The notes below the pieces were generated by a model. The model was not told the DNA's origin. It worked only from the letters and a program-made list of their open reading frames with translations, and did not search any database. A stretch of DNA of 64,000 nt from DASQPA01 sp963756455 (GTDB lineage: Bacteria > Acidobacteriota > Thermoanaerobaculia > Multivoradales > UBA5704), in assembly GCA_963756455.1 (NCBI GenBank), contig CAVWNC010000001.1:1736001-1800000 (forward strand), read 5' to 3'. This document shows, piece by piece, positions 1 through 7,709 of this stretch (the first letter of the stretch is position 1; each line of letters begins with the position of its first letter). The position numbers and the translations under genes were made by a program.

Positions 1-516
1 AGACCAGGTGAGCGTGGTGCCGGCGAGCTTGCCGCGGCGGTAGGAGAGGTTGTTCCCCGTCTGATGGACCTCGAGGACGACGCCGGCCTTGTTCAGGGCG
101 ACCGACGGGAAGGTCGAGCCGGTCGGCGGGAACTCGGTGAACTGGAACGGCGGATTGGCGTCCGCGTTGGTGTCCACCCTGGCGACGGCGTACTTCACCT
201 TGTCGTTCTGGTCCGCGAGGACGATCGCCACCGAGTCGTCGTTATACGCCACGGCCGGGTTTTTCCCATCGGCGATCTTCCCGCGGTTCGCCTTGTCGGT
301 GAAGCGGAGATCGAGCTGCACGAGGTTCCCCTGCCGGAAGTTCAACGTGTCGTTGGTCTCCCCCATGTGCACTTCGATGAACCGATTCTGGCCGTTGATC
401 GCACAGCTTGGGGACCTGCCGCTGTCGAACCCCACCGGTGTCTCCTCGAAACCCAGGCTGCGCGGATTCCGGGCGGTGTACAAGCGCGGACTGACACCAA
501 AGAACACGCTCTTCAT
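1..516 (-). CDS. Hypothetical protein, possibly beta-propeller-like, 3' end beyond window
   Basis: A minus-strand frame opens at an ATG at 516 preceded by a good ribosome site (GGAAGGAG, about 7 nt upstream) and runs open to base 1, giving 172 residues without a stop. The protein contains phrases such as NGQNRFIEVHMGE, PAVAYNDDSVAIVLADQ and FPSVALNKAGVVLEVHQTG, an alternation of short beta-strand motifs that resembles the repeat pattern of beta-propeller or sialidase-like proteins. No signal peptide is visible at the start. I do not recognise a specific family; the propeller suggestion is inference from the repeat pattern. Confidence 0.6.
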   Translation of the reverse strand, partial: MKSVFFGVSPRLYTARNPRSLGFEETPVGFDSGRSPSCAINGQNRFIEVHMGETNDTLNFRQGNLVQLDLRFTDKANRGKIADGKNPAVAYNDDSVAIVLADQNDKVKYAVARVDTNADANPPFQFTEFPPTGSTFPSVALNKAGVVLEVHQTGNNLSYRRGKLAGTTLTWS

Positions 517-687
517 ACGGGCTCCTTCCTGTGAGTTGGAGGGCAGTCGGTGGCGCTAGCCTACGCCGGAGTGACTCGCGAGCGCAAGAAACTTCGACGA
601 TGCCGAGCTCCGGCGCGAATGGCCGGCACCGTGGAGATCGGTCGTCCGGCTGGCGAGCGCTCCACTCCCCTCCACCTCCAGCGCCTT

Positions 688-1131
688 TTACTTCCCGTTT
701 ACCAGCCGATAGCCCTGGAGTCGGGGCCGCAAGTATTCTCCGAGAGGATCGAACAGGAAATACTCTTCCACCCCCAGCCGCTCGTAAATCCGCTTTTTGA
801 GATGCGTATCCTCGGCCCGGGTGCTCTTCGAGGTCACTTCGATGGCGAGGGACGGGGCCCGTCCCTCCTCCCACAGCTTGTAGACGCGGCGCACCCGCTT
901 GTCGACTCCCTTCACCAGGAAGAGATCGGGTGCCACGCAGGCTCCGGGGTTCCCCTCCTCATAGTAGAGAAGCATGTTGCCCCAGACATAGACATCGGGA
1001 ACGTCGGCGTAGCGTCGCCCCAGGGTGTGGATCAGGTCGAGCATGACCTGGCCGTGGACTTGGGTCTCCGCCATGGGCCGGCCGTCGGACTCCGGGTAGT
1101 GCAGCGGGTGAGAGAGCGCGATCGCTGACAT
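688..1131 (-). CDS. Uma2-family (DUF820) putative restriction endonuclease, C-terminally shortened
   Basis: The product is 147 residues from an ATG at 1131 that has GGAGG about 10 nt upstream; a longer frame to 1257 lacks this support. The fold is recognisable from HPLHYPESDGRPMAETQVHG near the N-terminus, VYVWGNMLLYYEEG, the acidic VAPDLFLVKGV strand and the LAIEVTSKSTRAEDTHLKK stretch, which supplies the PD-(D/E)XK-type D...E-V-x-S-K residues. Uma2 proteins usually run to about 180-200 residues. Here a TAA follows GYRLVNGK, and reading on in the same frame gives KALEVEGSGALASRT, which looks like the missing continuation. The last strand and helix have therefore probably been lost to a nonsense change, while the catalytic core remains. 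Confidence 0.75.
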   Translation of the reverse strand: MSAIALSHPLHYPESDGRPMAETQVHGQVMLDLIHTLGRRYADVPDVYVWGNMLLYYEEGNPGACVAPDLFLVKGVDKRVRRVYKLWEEGRAPSLAIEVTSKSTRAEDTHLKKRIYERLGVEEYFLFDPLGEYLRPRLQGYRLVNGK

Positions 1132-1436
1132 CGGGAACCTCCGGCTCCGGCGGGTGCGCCATCCGAGCACAAGAACCCGCCTGAGCCTGACCTCTTGGGA
1201 GGAAAGTCTAGCATGGGGGCTCCGGTGGCCGCCGGCGGTCGTTGGCGCCCTACTCACGGATGCCGCCTACCCAACCTCGCTCTTCCAACAGTAACCGCCG
1301 GACAGGTAGGGGCAGAGTGCCCGTGCCTGCCCCGCGCCTCCGCCGCCAATTTACTGCTGACCTTCGGAGGGACTGCGTCAGCGTAACTCCTTCTCCTCGC
1401 TAAAGAATCCATGGTATCGTCCGTGTTCTGAGGGTA
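1132..1436. other. Intergenic region without a recognisable gene
   Basis: About 300 bases between the Uma2 start and the PIN remnant. I see no convincing coding frame. It contains one copy of a short imperfect palindrome (1297-1337) that recurs at 2293-2334. Confidence 0.5.
1297..1337. repeat. REP-like imperfect palindrome, copy 1
   Basis: The sequence reads GCCGGACAGGTAGGGGC, a short spacer, then GCCCGTGCCTGCCC, so the two halves can pair imperfectly into a hairpin. A second copy with the same arms is at 2293-2334. Confidence 0.45.
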
Positions 1437-1887
1437 CTGCGGGTCTATATTGACACGTCTGTCTTGGGAGGCTGCTTCGACTCCGAGTTCGCCTTATGGT
1501 CAAATCGGCTCCAAAGACTTCCAGATAGGACGTCATATTCCGGTGGTATCTTCTGTGGTCGCCACTGAAATCGAGCCTGCACCCGAGAAGATACGCGCGA
1601 AGTTCGAGGAAATCTTAGCGCTCGGGTCGGAATTCCTAGAAATCACGAGAGAAGCGTTGAACCTCGCCGAGGTCTATTCAAGCCACGGAGCGTTACCTCC
1701 AAGATTCCGAAACGACTTGCTTCACATTGCGATAGCAACGGTTGCCAATGTAGACGTCTTGGTCAGCTGGAATTTCAAACACATCGTGCGATTAGAAAAG
1801 ATCAGAATCTTCAACGCCGTGAATCTGGAGCTCGGCTATAAGACGCTCCTGATTCATTCCCCTCAAGAGGTGGCGAGCTATGAATAA
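1437..1887 (+). pseudogene. PIN-domain protein (VapC-like toxin), frameshifted and lacking a standard start
   Basis: Two frames together spell a PIN protein. The first, from about 1437, reads LRVYIDTSVLGGCFDSEF, which holds the catalytic first aspartate (IDTS). The second, from about 1512 to 1887, reads FQIGRHIPVVSSVVATEIE and later NDLLHIAIATVANVDVLVSW, the conserved C-terminal acidic region. The frames differ by one base near 1510-1515 (around CGGCTCCAAAGAC). The N-terminal frame has no ATG, GTG or TTG; only a CTG at 1437 is available. A shorter open frame can be read from 1450 but would lack the catalytic aspartate. The 3' end overlaps the start of the small downstream gene (1880), the usual arrangement for this pair. 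Confidence 0.7.
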
Positions 1888-2062
1888 AGACTTTGACGCC
1901 GTCGACACGGTGAGAAAAATCCGCGATGACCTTTATGAAAGAACCAAGGAAATGTCGACCTCGGAACTCATTGAGTTTTTTGAGCGCCAAGGTTCATCCG
2001 CGAGGCAGAAGATCCGGCAAGCCCACGAAGAGCGCGAGAGACTGGCGCAGGGTAGCGATTAG
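1880..2062 (+). CDS. Small protein partnered with the PIN gene
   Basis: A 60-residue, mostly helical and charged protein (MNKDFDAVDTVRKIRDDLYE, then STSELIEFFERQGSSARQK). Its ATG lies inside the last codons of the PIN frame, so the two were translationally coupled. Small proteins of this type commonly sit directly after a PIN gene; the role (antitoxin or partner) is inferred only from that arrangement. It is intact although its PIN neighbour is broken. Confidence 0.6.
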   Translation: MNKDFDAVDTVRKIRDDLYERTKEMSTSELIEFFERQGSSARQKIRQAHEERERLAQGSD

Positions 2063-2068
2063 CCGGTC

Positions 2069-2305
2069 GTGCCCCAGGTTCTCGGTTTCGGTCTCAGCCC
2101 CGAGCCCGACGGCACCTTCGCCTACGACGCCACCCACCCCGTCGCCGCCTTAGACGCCGTACGAGCCGAAGCCGCCGACCTCCTCCACCAGCTCCACGCG
2201 GTGCTCTTCGAGCGCCAGGCGGTGCACGCGGAGATTCAGGCGGTGTTGACGGAGCTGTTGGCGGAGGAGCGGGACGGGGAGGAAAGTCGCCCGCCGGACA
2301 GGTAG
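2069..2305 (+). CDS. Small hypothetical protein
   Basis: A possible 78-residue product from a GTG at 2069, six bases after the previous stop. The middle (LDAVRAEAADLLHQLHAVLF, then AEIQAVLTELLAEE) would form an amphipathic helix or short coiled coil. There is no clear ribosome site, the 3' end runs into the palindromic repeat at 2293, and I recognise no family. It may not be a real gene. Confidence 0.3.
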   Translation: MPQVLGFGLSPEPDGTFAYDATHPVAALDAVRAEAADLLHQLHAVLFERQAVHAEIQAVLTELLAEERDGEESRPPDR

Positions 2306-2334
2306 AGGCTTTAAGTCCCCGTGCCTGCCCGGCG
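2293..2334. repeat. REP-like imperfect palindrome, copy 2
   Basis: GCCGGACAGGTAGAGGC followed by CCCCGTGCCTGCCCGGCG. It shares both arms with the copy at 1297-1337 while the spacer differs. Confidence 0.45.
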
Positions 2335-2354
2335 TAACCTCGGCCGAATCGTCC

Positions 2355-2825
2355 CTACCCGCGCTGATGCCGGGCGCGAATCCGCCCGACCTGCTCTTCG
2401 GCCCCCGGTCCGGCCGCTTCGAGCAGAGTCGCGAGAGCGAGAGGCGAGCGGATGATCGCCTCCAGGATATGGAGCCCCTCGGCCCACCGCGGCTCCCCGC
2501 GGTCGAGCCATCCGGCGACCTGGGGACCCTGGTCGCCATAGACCGCGACCAAAGGATAGCCCTCGGGAGCTGCCCCGTCCTCTATATAGAAGAGCGGCTC
2601 GCGGTCGATAACGGGAAGGAGGACGGAGAGGAGCCTCGCCGTCTCCTCATGCCAAAGGACGGCGACGGGAGGATCGCCGGCGTCGGCCTCCTCCCACTGC
2701 CGAAGCACGGCGACCGCCCCCGGCTTGCCAGGGACAGGCTCGATCTTCCAGGGACCGGAGAGCTCCGCCTCGGCGGCAGTAAGCACGGATGGAATCCGGT
2801 CCCTTCGCTTCCCTCGGAAATCCAA
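2355..2825 (-). CDS. Hypothetical protein
   Basis: A 156-residue frame from a TTG at 2825; a GTG a little further in, before LTAAEAELSGPW, is an alternative start and neither has a strong ribosome site. The sequence has a compact alpha/beta look (IEPVPGKPGAVAVLRQWEE, PVAVLWHEETARLLSVLLPV, EGYPLVAVYGDQGPQVAGWL) with no signal peptide or membrane segment. I do not recognise the family. It faces the integrase and probably belongs to the host side of the element boundary. Confidence 0.5.
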   Translation of the reverse strand: MDFRGKRRDRIPSVLTAAEAELSGPWKIEPVPGKPGAVAVLRQWEEADAGDPPVAVLWHEETARLLSVLLPVIDREPLFYIEDGAAPEGYPLVAVYGDQGPQVAGWLDRGEPRWAEGLHILEAIIRSPLALATLLEAAGPGAEEQVGRIRARHQRG

Positions 2826-2922
2826 GCAGAGCGGGATAAAAGGCCCATTTCAACAGGCTTTCCAGGGTCTACCTCTTTTCGCTCTGCTACGCACCGCTAC
2901 CTCCCTTTTCGTGCTATCTTGG

Positions 2923-2939
2923 TGACCACTAAGGTGACC
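2923..2939 (+). repeat. TGACC direct-repeat pair upstream of the integrase
   Basis: Two TGACC pentamers exactly 12 bases apart in TGACCACTAAGGTGACC, ending 17 bases before the integrase ATG. Near-identical sites with the same spacing occur at 8148-8164 (reverse orientation) and 18193-18209. They could be operator, recombinase-arm or attachment sequences. Confidence 0.45.
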
Positions 2940-2956
2940 AACACAGGGAGGAAACC

Positions 2957-4264
2957 ATGGCACGGAAGTCTGACAAGCTCACAAAGAAGACTCTCGACGA
3001 CTTGCGGAAAGCAACGGAGTCGGACCCAAACTCAACGGATGTCTTCGCCGCCGATGCGGGCCAGCCGGGGCTCTACGTCTGGGCTCGCCGGGGTCGGGTC
3101 CGCTTCGTGTTCGTCTACCGGCCGCCCGCGGGGGGTGCTCGGAAGCGGATGCAGATCGATACCTATCCCGCCATCACCCTTGACCAGGCGCGCGCCATCG
3201 CTCAGACCCTCCGGGGGCAGGTGGCTGGCGGCATCGACCCCCAGGAAGCCCGGGCGGAAGGTCAGAAGGCCCGAGAAGAAGAGCAGCGGAACTCCGTCAC
3301 CCTGGCTAAAGCGGTCGAGCTCTACCTCGAGGATCTCCGGCAGCGGGCCGAGACGGGGGCGCGCCGGGGTAAGCACTCCGGGTACGCGGGTGCCCGCCGG
3401 CTGCTAACGCTTCACGTCGTGCCCGCGCTGGGGAAGCTTCGGGTGCGCGACGTGACCGCCGACCATGTGCGGCAGCTCCACCGGGCGATGAGCAAGACTC
3501 CCTGCCAGGCGAACCGCGCGCTAACCTTTCTTGGAGTGGTCTTCTCATTCGCCGAACGGTCCGAGCTTGTCCCGGCTGGCTATAACCCCGCCCGCCACGT
3601 CGAGAGATACCGCGAGGAGGGAGTACGTAGAGCCCTCTCCGCCGCCGAGCTGACCGCCCTGGGGACGGCGATCTACGAAGCGGAGCGGGATGCCACCTTG
3701 CCGCCGGTCGCAATCCTTACCGTCCGTCTCCTGGCCTTGACCGGCTTTCGCAGGTCGGAACTCCTCGGCCACGCTGCTGTCGAGCGCAGAAGCAAGCTAG
3801 AGGGGCTCCGTTGGGGTGACGTTGACCTGACCGCGGGTGTGATCCACCTGCGCGACTCCAAAACCGGCCGGCAGGACCGGGTGATAGGTCGGGCCGCGGT
3901 CGATCTCCTGCGGGCCGCTAGGGAGTCCGCCGGAGATCCCGGGCCGAGCGATCCGGTCTGCCCTGGTGCCCTGCCGGGGTGTCCCTACATCGCGATAGAT
4001 GCCGCGCGCCGCAAGCTTTGGCTGGCGGCCGGGATTGAAGGGGTTGACCTCCACAGCTTACGCCACAGTTTCGCTTCCCTTGGCGCCCATGTCGAGGGCG
4101 GCCGGTACGCGGGACACGTCGGCCCCCTCCTGGGCCACGGGTACCAGTCCCGGGGGATTACGGAGCGATACATTCACTCAAACCCCGAAGCGCTCCGCCC
4201 GGCCGCGGATGCCATCGCCGGAGAGGTGGCGCGGGTGCTGGCGCTCCCAGCGGGTGCGCGATGA
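2957..4264 (+). CDS. Tyrosine-type site-specific integrase (phage/island family)
   Basis: A 435-residue recombinase that would insert and excise the element it borders. The ATG at 2957 has a strong ribosome site (GGGAGGAAACC). Residues 1-110 form a DUF4102-like arm-binding region (GLYVWARRGRVRFVFVYRPP, TYPAITLDQARAIAQ). A SAM-like core-binding domain covers about 115-215 and the catalytic domain about 225-425. The catalytic set is visible: Arg in TGFRRSE (about residue 265), HSLRHS (about 367), His in LLGHGYQ (about 394) and the nucleophilic Tyr in ITERYIH (about 404). Nothing is truncated. It lies at the left end of a run of phage-like genes in the same direction, which suggests the element extends to the right. 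No tRNA target is seen next to it. Confidence 0.92.
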   Translation: MARKSDKLTKKTLDDLRKATESDPNSTDVFAADAGQPGLYVWARRGRVRFVFVYRPPAGGARKRMQIDTYPAITLDQARAIAQTLRGQVAGGIDPQEARAEGQKAREEEQRNSVTLAKAVELYLEDLRQRAETGARRGKHSGYAGARRLLTLHVVPALGKLRVRDVTADHVRQLHRAMSKTPCQANRALTFLGVVFSFAERSELVPAGYNPARHVERYREEGVRRALSAAELTALGTAIYEAERDATLPPVAILTVRLLALTGFRRSELLGHAAVERRSKLEGLRWGDVDLTAGVIHLRDSKTGRQDRVIGRAAVDLLRAARESAGDPGPSDPVCPGALPGCPYIAIDAARRKLWLAAGIEGVDLHSLRHSFASLGAHVEGGRYAGHVGPLLGHGYQSRGITERYIHSNPEALRPAADAIAGEVARVLALPAGAR

Positions 4265-4339
4265 CCGGGGGTTGCGCGCAAGAGCCGAACAGCCGCTCCG
4301 GCGGATAGTCACTTTTCCCCCGGCTCGAAGCGCGCACAT

Positions 4340-4576
4340 TTATTTCCACCTACGTTTCAGCGAAGAGATAGGGGTTCCGGGGTCGGAGGTCGAGACCCGC
4401 TCCTGCCGCTCTAGAAACTGTTCAAGAACAGTGACCCTGTAGACGACTCTTCCACCTACCTTTGAGAAGGGAGGACCGTTACCCCGGACGCGCATGCCCT
4501 CTAATGTTCGCGGGCTTACTCCCAGGAACTCGCTGGCGCCGCGGGTGTCGAGTACGACCGATGATTGAGTGCCCAT
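4340..4576 (-). CDS. Excisionase-type helix-turn-helix protein (AlpA/HTH_17-like)
   Basis: The likely product is 78 residues from the ATG at 4576 (MGTQSSVVLDTRGASEFLGV). The phrase TRGASEFLGVSPRTLEGMRV followed by GPPFSKVGGRVVYRV is the standard winged or MerR-like small HTH of phage excisionases and AlpA regulators. A longer frame to 4702 reads through repeat-rich promoter DNA and is less likely. It is transcribed toward the integrase, convergent with it, as recombination directionality factors often are. DNA binding is a family inference; the role in excision is inferred from position. Confidence 0.7.
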   Translation of the reverse strand: MGTQSSVVLDTRGASEFLGVSPRTLEGMRVRGNGPPFSKVGGRVVYRVTVLEQFLERQERVSTSDPGTPISSLKRRWK

Positions 4577-4640
4577 CCTTGTTCCGAATTGTAAGCCAGA
4601 AACCCGCTTGATTTTGATTTCGAATCGATCCGCTCGACTG

Positions 4641-4882
4641 TTGACAATTTGAGAGTAAGCGTAGTACTCCCCGCGTCTCGGTTCCTGCGGGCGGCACTCC
4701 ACAACCCGCGAGCGATCTTCACCCCGATATCCTGATAGATCCCGCTCGGCTCGATCATCGTTTGCTTCTCGCGAGCCCCTGCAAAGGGGCTGCGTTCTCG
4801 TTTCCGTCTATTGACTTTCGCGCAGTGCGGGTAGTACTCGCCAGATATCCGCGATTGACTTTCGGACGACGTCGTAGTACTC
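4641..4882 (+). promoter_or_regulatory. Three TTGAC...GTAGTACTC promoter/operator-like repeats
   Basis: The same composite element occurs at 4641-4669, 4811-4839 and 4855-4882: a TTGAC(A/T) box, then GTAGTACTC starting 20, 20 and 19 bases after the first T. AGTACT is itself a palindrome. The TTGAC boxes look like -35 hexamers and the GTAGTACTC sits where a -10 or overlapping operator would be. They lie between the divergent HTH (4576) and XRE (4931) genes, so they are good candidates for binding sites of one of those regulators. The rest of 4577-4894 has no coding signal. Confidence 0.55.
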
Positions 4883-4894
4883 TCTAAAGTGACA

Positions 4895-4923
4895 TTGACA
4901 TATCTCGGCCACGGGCTTAGCAT
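4895..4923 (+). promoter_or_regulatory. Sigma-70-type promoter giving a leaderless XRE mRNA
   Basis: TTGACA at 4895-4900, a 17-base spacer and TAGCAT at 4918-4923. The ATG of the XRE gene is at 4931, only seven bases after the -10 box, and no ribosome site is present, so transcription would start at or next to the start codon. Confidence 0.6.
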
Positions 4924-4930
4924 TCGCACT

Positions 4931-5245
4931 ATGCTCTCCATCGCGACCCACGTACGCACTGAACTCGGCCTTACACAGGCGGAGATCGCCGAAGCGGTAG
5001 GCGTGTCTGCATTCTCCGTCTCCGCTTGGGAATCGGGTCTCCGCCGACCACGCGAAGCGCACCTCTGGAAAGCGCTTCATGCGCTCGCGACGACCGCTTA
5101 CAACCAGGGCCGCGCGGATCTGATCGCTCTATTGCTTGGCCCGCAGCACGGGGAGATCAGCGCGGCATGGTTCCCTCATGTCCCGCCGGAATCGATCACC
5201 GACGACGGCGCCGACGACCGCGAAGGGATCGAGGACTCGATCTAG
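4931..5245 (+). CDS. XRE-family helix-turn-helix regulator
   Basis: A 104-residue protein. Residues 1-55 are a textbook XRE HTH (VRTELGLTQAEIAEAVGVSA then FSVSAWESGLRRPREAHL). The remainder is a short helical and acidic tail. I chose the ATG at 4931 over an upstream in-frame start at 4889 because the HTH begins there and a promoter ends seven bases before it; the upstream start would sit inside the promoter. It is probably the element's control repressor or activator, acting on the GTAGTACTC repeats just upstream, but which protein binds them is not shown. Confidence 0.75.
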   Translation: MLSIATHVRTELGLTQAEIAEAVGVSAFSVSAWESGLRRPREAHLWKALHALATTAYNQGRADLIALLLGPQHGEISAAWFPHVPPESITDDGADDREGIEDSI

Positions 5246-5338
5246 ATGCTGAAGGTTGGAGAAGGAAAGATACTTGCGAGGCCGGGAGGGCCGCAACGCG
5301 CTCCCGACCTCATTTACTGCTGAAGGAGTTAGCCGCCC

Positions 5339-6172
5339 ATGACAGCGACTGAAGAGAGTGTAGCACAGAACGTTCCCGGTAAAGTGACTCCGATCCGATT
5401 CCCATTTGCCGAGGAACCATACGATCTCCTCACCGATCTTAAGACCAACTGGCGCGCACTCTCGGCGGACACACTGCGCAAAAACTCTAAGCCGGTCCAC
5501 GTCAAGGGCACTTTCCCCGTGTATCTGCTTCACGCGCTAGAGAGTGCGAAACACCATATAACAGCGGAGATGTACGAAGTTCAGGAAGCCCAAGGGGGAA
5601 GCAGGAAAAGAGTCCACACATTCCTAGAAGACAGCGGGAGCAAAAAACTAGCTAAAGACTGGGAAGCCCCTGAGCCTAACTTCTCTTGTAATAACTCAAT
5701 GATCGCATGGGCATGCGTACAGCATGCCGCGCGTGAGATCGCAAAAGGTGGCCCTACTAACAACCTCCTGAAGTCTCGACAGGGATTGATCGCACTGATT
5801 CGCAACAATGACGCTCCAGGTGCCGCCGTGGCATATGCGTTGGAGAAATCCAGGCGCCTGGATTTCACGATAGACGGCAGTCGGAACGTGAACTTTGACC
5901 TATCGGAGGAGAAACACGAGACGGTGCATAACGACGCGGGCCTTCTCTGCCTTGACGAATCGACGACCTACAAACTGTGCATCGCGTTCGTCGTCGCGAA
6001 GCAACCGAACGTCTCAGCCGATCACGATAGAGAGAGAGCGGCGGACGCGGTTGAGGAGTACCAGTGGAAGGCCGCGATGGCAGGTAGATCCGCCCTAGGC
6101 GACCTCGAATGGTGCCTAGAGCAGACGGCTATACGCGCATTGGAGCGGGAGCAATTGGAGGCGAAAGGGTAG
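5339..6172 (+). CDS. Hypothetical element-encoded protein, 277 aa
   Basis: Starts at ATG 5339 after GAAGGAG about 11 nt upstream. It is a soluble, mixed alpha/beta protein with no signal peptide or membrane segment. Notable stretches are FPVYLLHALESAKHHITAEM, NNSMIAWACVQHAAREIAKG and a C-terminal helical region (DHDRERAADAVEEYQWKAAM). Codon use is less GC-biased than in the NRPS. I do not recognise the family. It is followed by the GTGCAG/CTGCAC palindromes at 6191, so an element replication or regulatory role is possible but unsupported. Confidence 0.6.
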   Translation: MTATEESVAQNVPGKVTPIRFPFAEEPYDLLTDLKTNWRALSADTLRKNSKPVHVKGTFPVYLLHALESAKHHITAEMYEVQEAQGGSRKRVHTFLEDSGSKKLAKDWEAPEPNFSCNNSMIAWACVQHAAREIAKGGPTNNLLKSRQGLIALIRNNDAPGAAVAYALEKSRRLDFTIDGSRNVNFDLSEEKHETVHNDAGLLCLDESTTYKLCIAFVVAKQPNVSADHDRERAADAVEEYQWKAAMAGRSALGDLEWCLEQTAIRALEREQLEAKG

Positions 6173-6190
6173 GATGCACAATCCGGAAAA

Positions 6191-6243
6191 GTGCAGCACC
6201 GCTGCACCATTCCAAAAGGTGCAGCACCGCTGCACCGCTGCAC
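6191..6243. repeat. Iterated GTGCAG-CACCG-CTGCAC palindromes
   Basis: The 17-base palindrome GTGCAGCACCGCTGCAC occurs at 6191-6207 and 6219-6235, followed by a third half-site CTGCAC at 6238-6243. The 28-base phase puts the copies on similar helical faces. There is no poly-T after them, so they look more like binding sites or iterons than a terminator. Confidence 0.6.
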
Positions 6244-6272
6244 CATAGTCAGGGTCAAGAAGAGATATATAT

Positions 6273-6617
6273 ATGTCCGCTTCGTCTGCCACTCCTCGCC
6301 CGCGTCGTCGGAGCCGTCCCTCGGCAGAGGTGCGCGCGATCCGTGCGGCTCGTCTCATCTCCAGACCGCGAGATCTCGCCCCTGTGCTCGTATCGCACCT
6401 CGGCGAGGGGGAAGGCCCGCGTCTCCATCCGTCCAGCCGTCCTGCCTACCTTCGCGTGCTTGTGGGAGGGGATCGGCCGAAGTCCCCAGCACTCCGAACC
6501 GCTCTACGTCGCCGGATCGATCACTCTCTCCTAAGCCCCCATAGGCCGCTCGCCGGAGGCGACCTCTACCGATCCAGGAATGACCCCGCGAGCCCTGCGC
6601 CGACGAGGAAGAAGTAG
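6273..6617 (+). CDS. Possible small basic protein
   Basis: A 114-residue, very arginine-, serine- and proline-rich frame starting at ATG 6273 after AAGAAGAGATATATAT. It could be a small DNA-binding protein, but the composition is also what an unselected GC-rich frame would give. No family recognised. Confidence 0.3.
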   Translation: MSASSATPRPRRRSRPSAEVRAIRAARLISRPRDLAPVLVSHLGEGEGPRLHPSSRPAYLRVLVGGDRPKSPALRTALRRRIDHSLLSPHRPLAGGDLYRSRNDPASPAPTRKK

Positions 6618-6656
6618 ATCACGCGCGGCGCGCACCCCGAGGAGAGGTACAACGAA

Positions 6657-7709
6657 ATGGACGCATCGAAGCCTAAAGCGAATCGACGGAGCCGTCCGAC
6701 GACGACCGCGACCCCGGCCGAAAAGACGACGACGGTCGCGCTCAAGCTCCCGAAGATGCCAGCGAAGGAACACGCAGTGGCGAAGGAAAAGCGAGCGGAA
6801 CGTCTCACGGTCGGCGCGTTCCAGGAAGCGCAGCATAAATCAGTCCGTGAGATCGCAAGGGAACGCCACGCGGCACAGGTCGACGCTCGAAAGGCGAAGC
6901 AACTTGGAACCGTCCTTAAGAGCTTGAAAGCGAGCCGTAATACAGGCTCCAAGGATGCCGCGACCCATGAAAGCCTATCGACCCCCGCCGCGTTCGCCCG
7001 TGATCGTTGCCAGAAATGCACCGCGCACCGTTCGGACGGCAGTCCGTGCGCGCGCTGGGCGATGTCCATGCAGCTCGTTTGTGCTACGCACGGCGGACGA
7101 TCGCCGGCAGCGCTCAAATCTGCAAGAGAAAGGTTTATGGATCTTTTCGATCCCGCATATAAAGGGTTTCGGGAAATGATCGATCTTCCGATTCAGGATC
7201 TTGATCGGTTCTCGAAAGGATATGCGATTAGAAAGGGTTTATTAGAGGGGGTCTTTGACCGAACCGGAATGCACCCGCGCTCGGGAATGGATGTTAATTT
7301 CACTCGGGAAAATGCACGGGATAATCTGGCAGGTATTCTGGGCGTGAGTCCGGACGTACTCGCCGCGATGGAAGCGGAGGAGACCGCGCCGAAGCCGTGG
7401 CCACAACTCCCGCCCGCGAGCGCACCCGAACCCGGCCCGGATGATCCCGCGCCGAGCTGGACGGTGTACCTCGCGAGCGCCACGGAAGCCGAAGCGGTTG
7501 CCGCGCTCGCCGGTCTCACGGTGCGCGTGGACGCGCAGGCCGCGCTCGCCGCTGAAGCCGTAGGGCAGGCGAGACAGCCGGTAATGGCAGCGTGTCTCTC
7601 GGCTCCCGCCTGGACGGCGTCGCCGATCGAGAGTGCAGTGGACGCGGAACCCGAACCCGACGACCCGGTTGCCGAGGAATCGGAGTCGAGCGAAGAGTGG
7701 ACGCTATGA
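6657..7709 (+). CDS. Phage-like protein with CxxC...HGG zinc-finger motif
   Basis: A 350-residue protein. Residues 1-115 are basic and helical with low complexity. Around 119-150 there is a Cys/His motif, CQKCTAHRSDGSPCARWA followed by VCATHGG, of the kind seen in many phage packaging-associated and island proteins; four Cys and two His could bind zinc. The central part (LFDPAYKGFREMIDLPIQDL) is helical. The tail is alanine-, proline- and acid-rich (EPDDPVAEESESSEEW). Its stop overlaps the next start by ATGA, so the two are co-translated. A terminase small-subunit-like or scaffold role is a guess from motif and neighbours only. Confidence 0.65.
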   Translation: MDASKPKANRRSRPTTTATPAEKTTTVALKLPKMPAKEHAVAKEKRAERLTVGAFQEAQHKSVREIARERHAAQVDARKAKQLGTVLKSLKASRNTGSKDAATHESLSTPAAFARDRCQKCTAHRSDGSPCARWAMSMQLVCATHGGRSPAALKSARERFMDLFDPAYKGFREMIDLPIQDLDRFSKGYAIRKGLLEGVFDRTGMHPRSGMDVNFTRENARDNLAGILGVSPDVLAAMEAEETAPKPWPQLPPASAPEPGPDDPAPSWTVYLASATEAEAVAALAGLTVRVDAQAALAAEAVGQARQPVMAACLSAPAWTASPIESAVDAEPEPDDPVAEESESSEEWTL

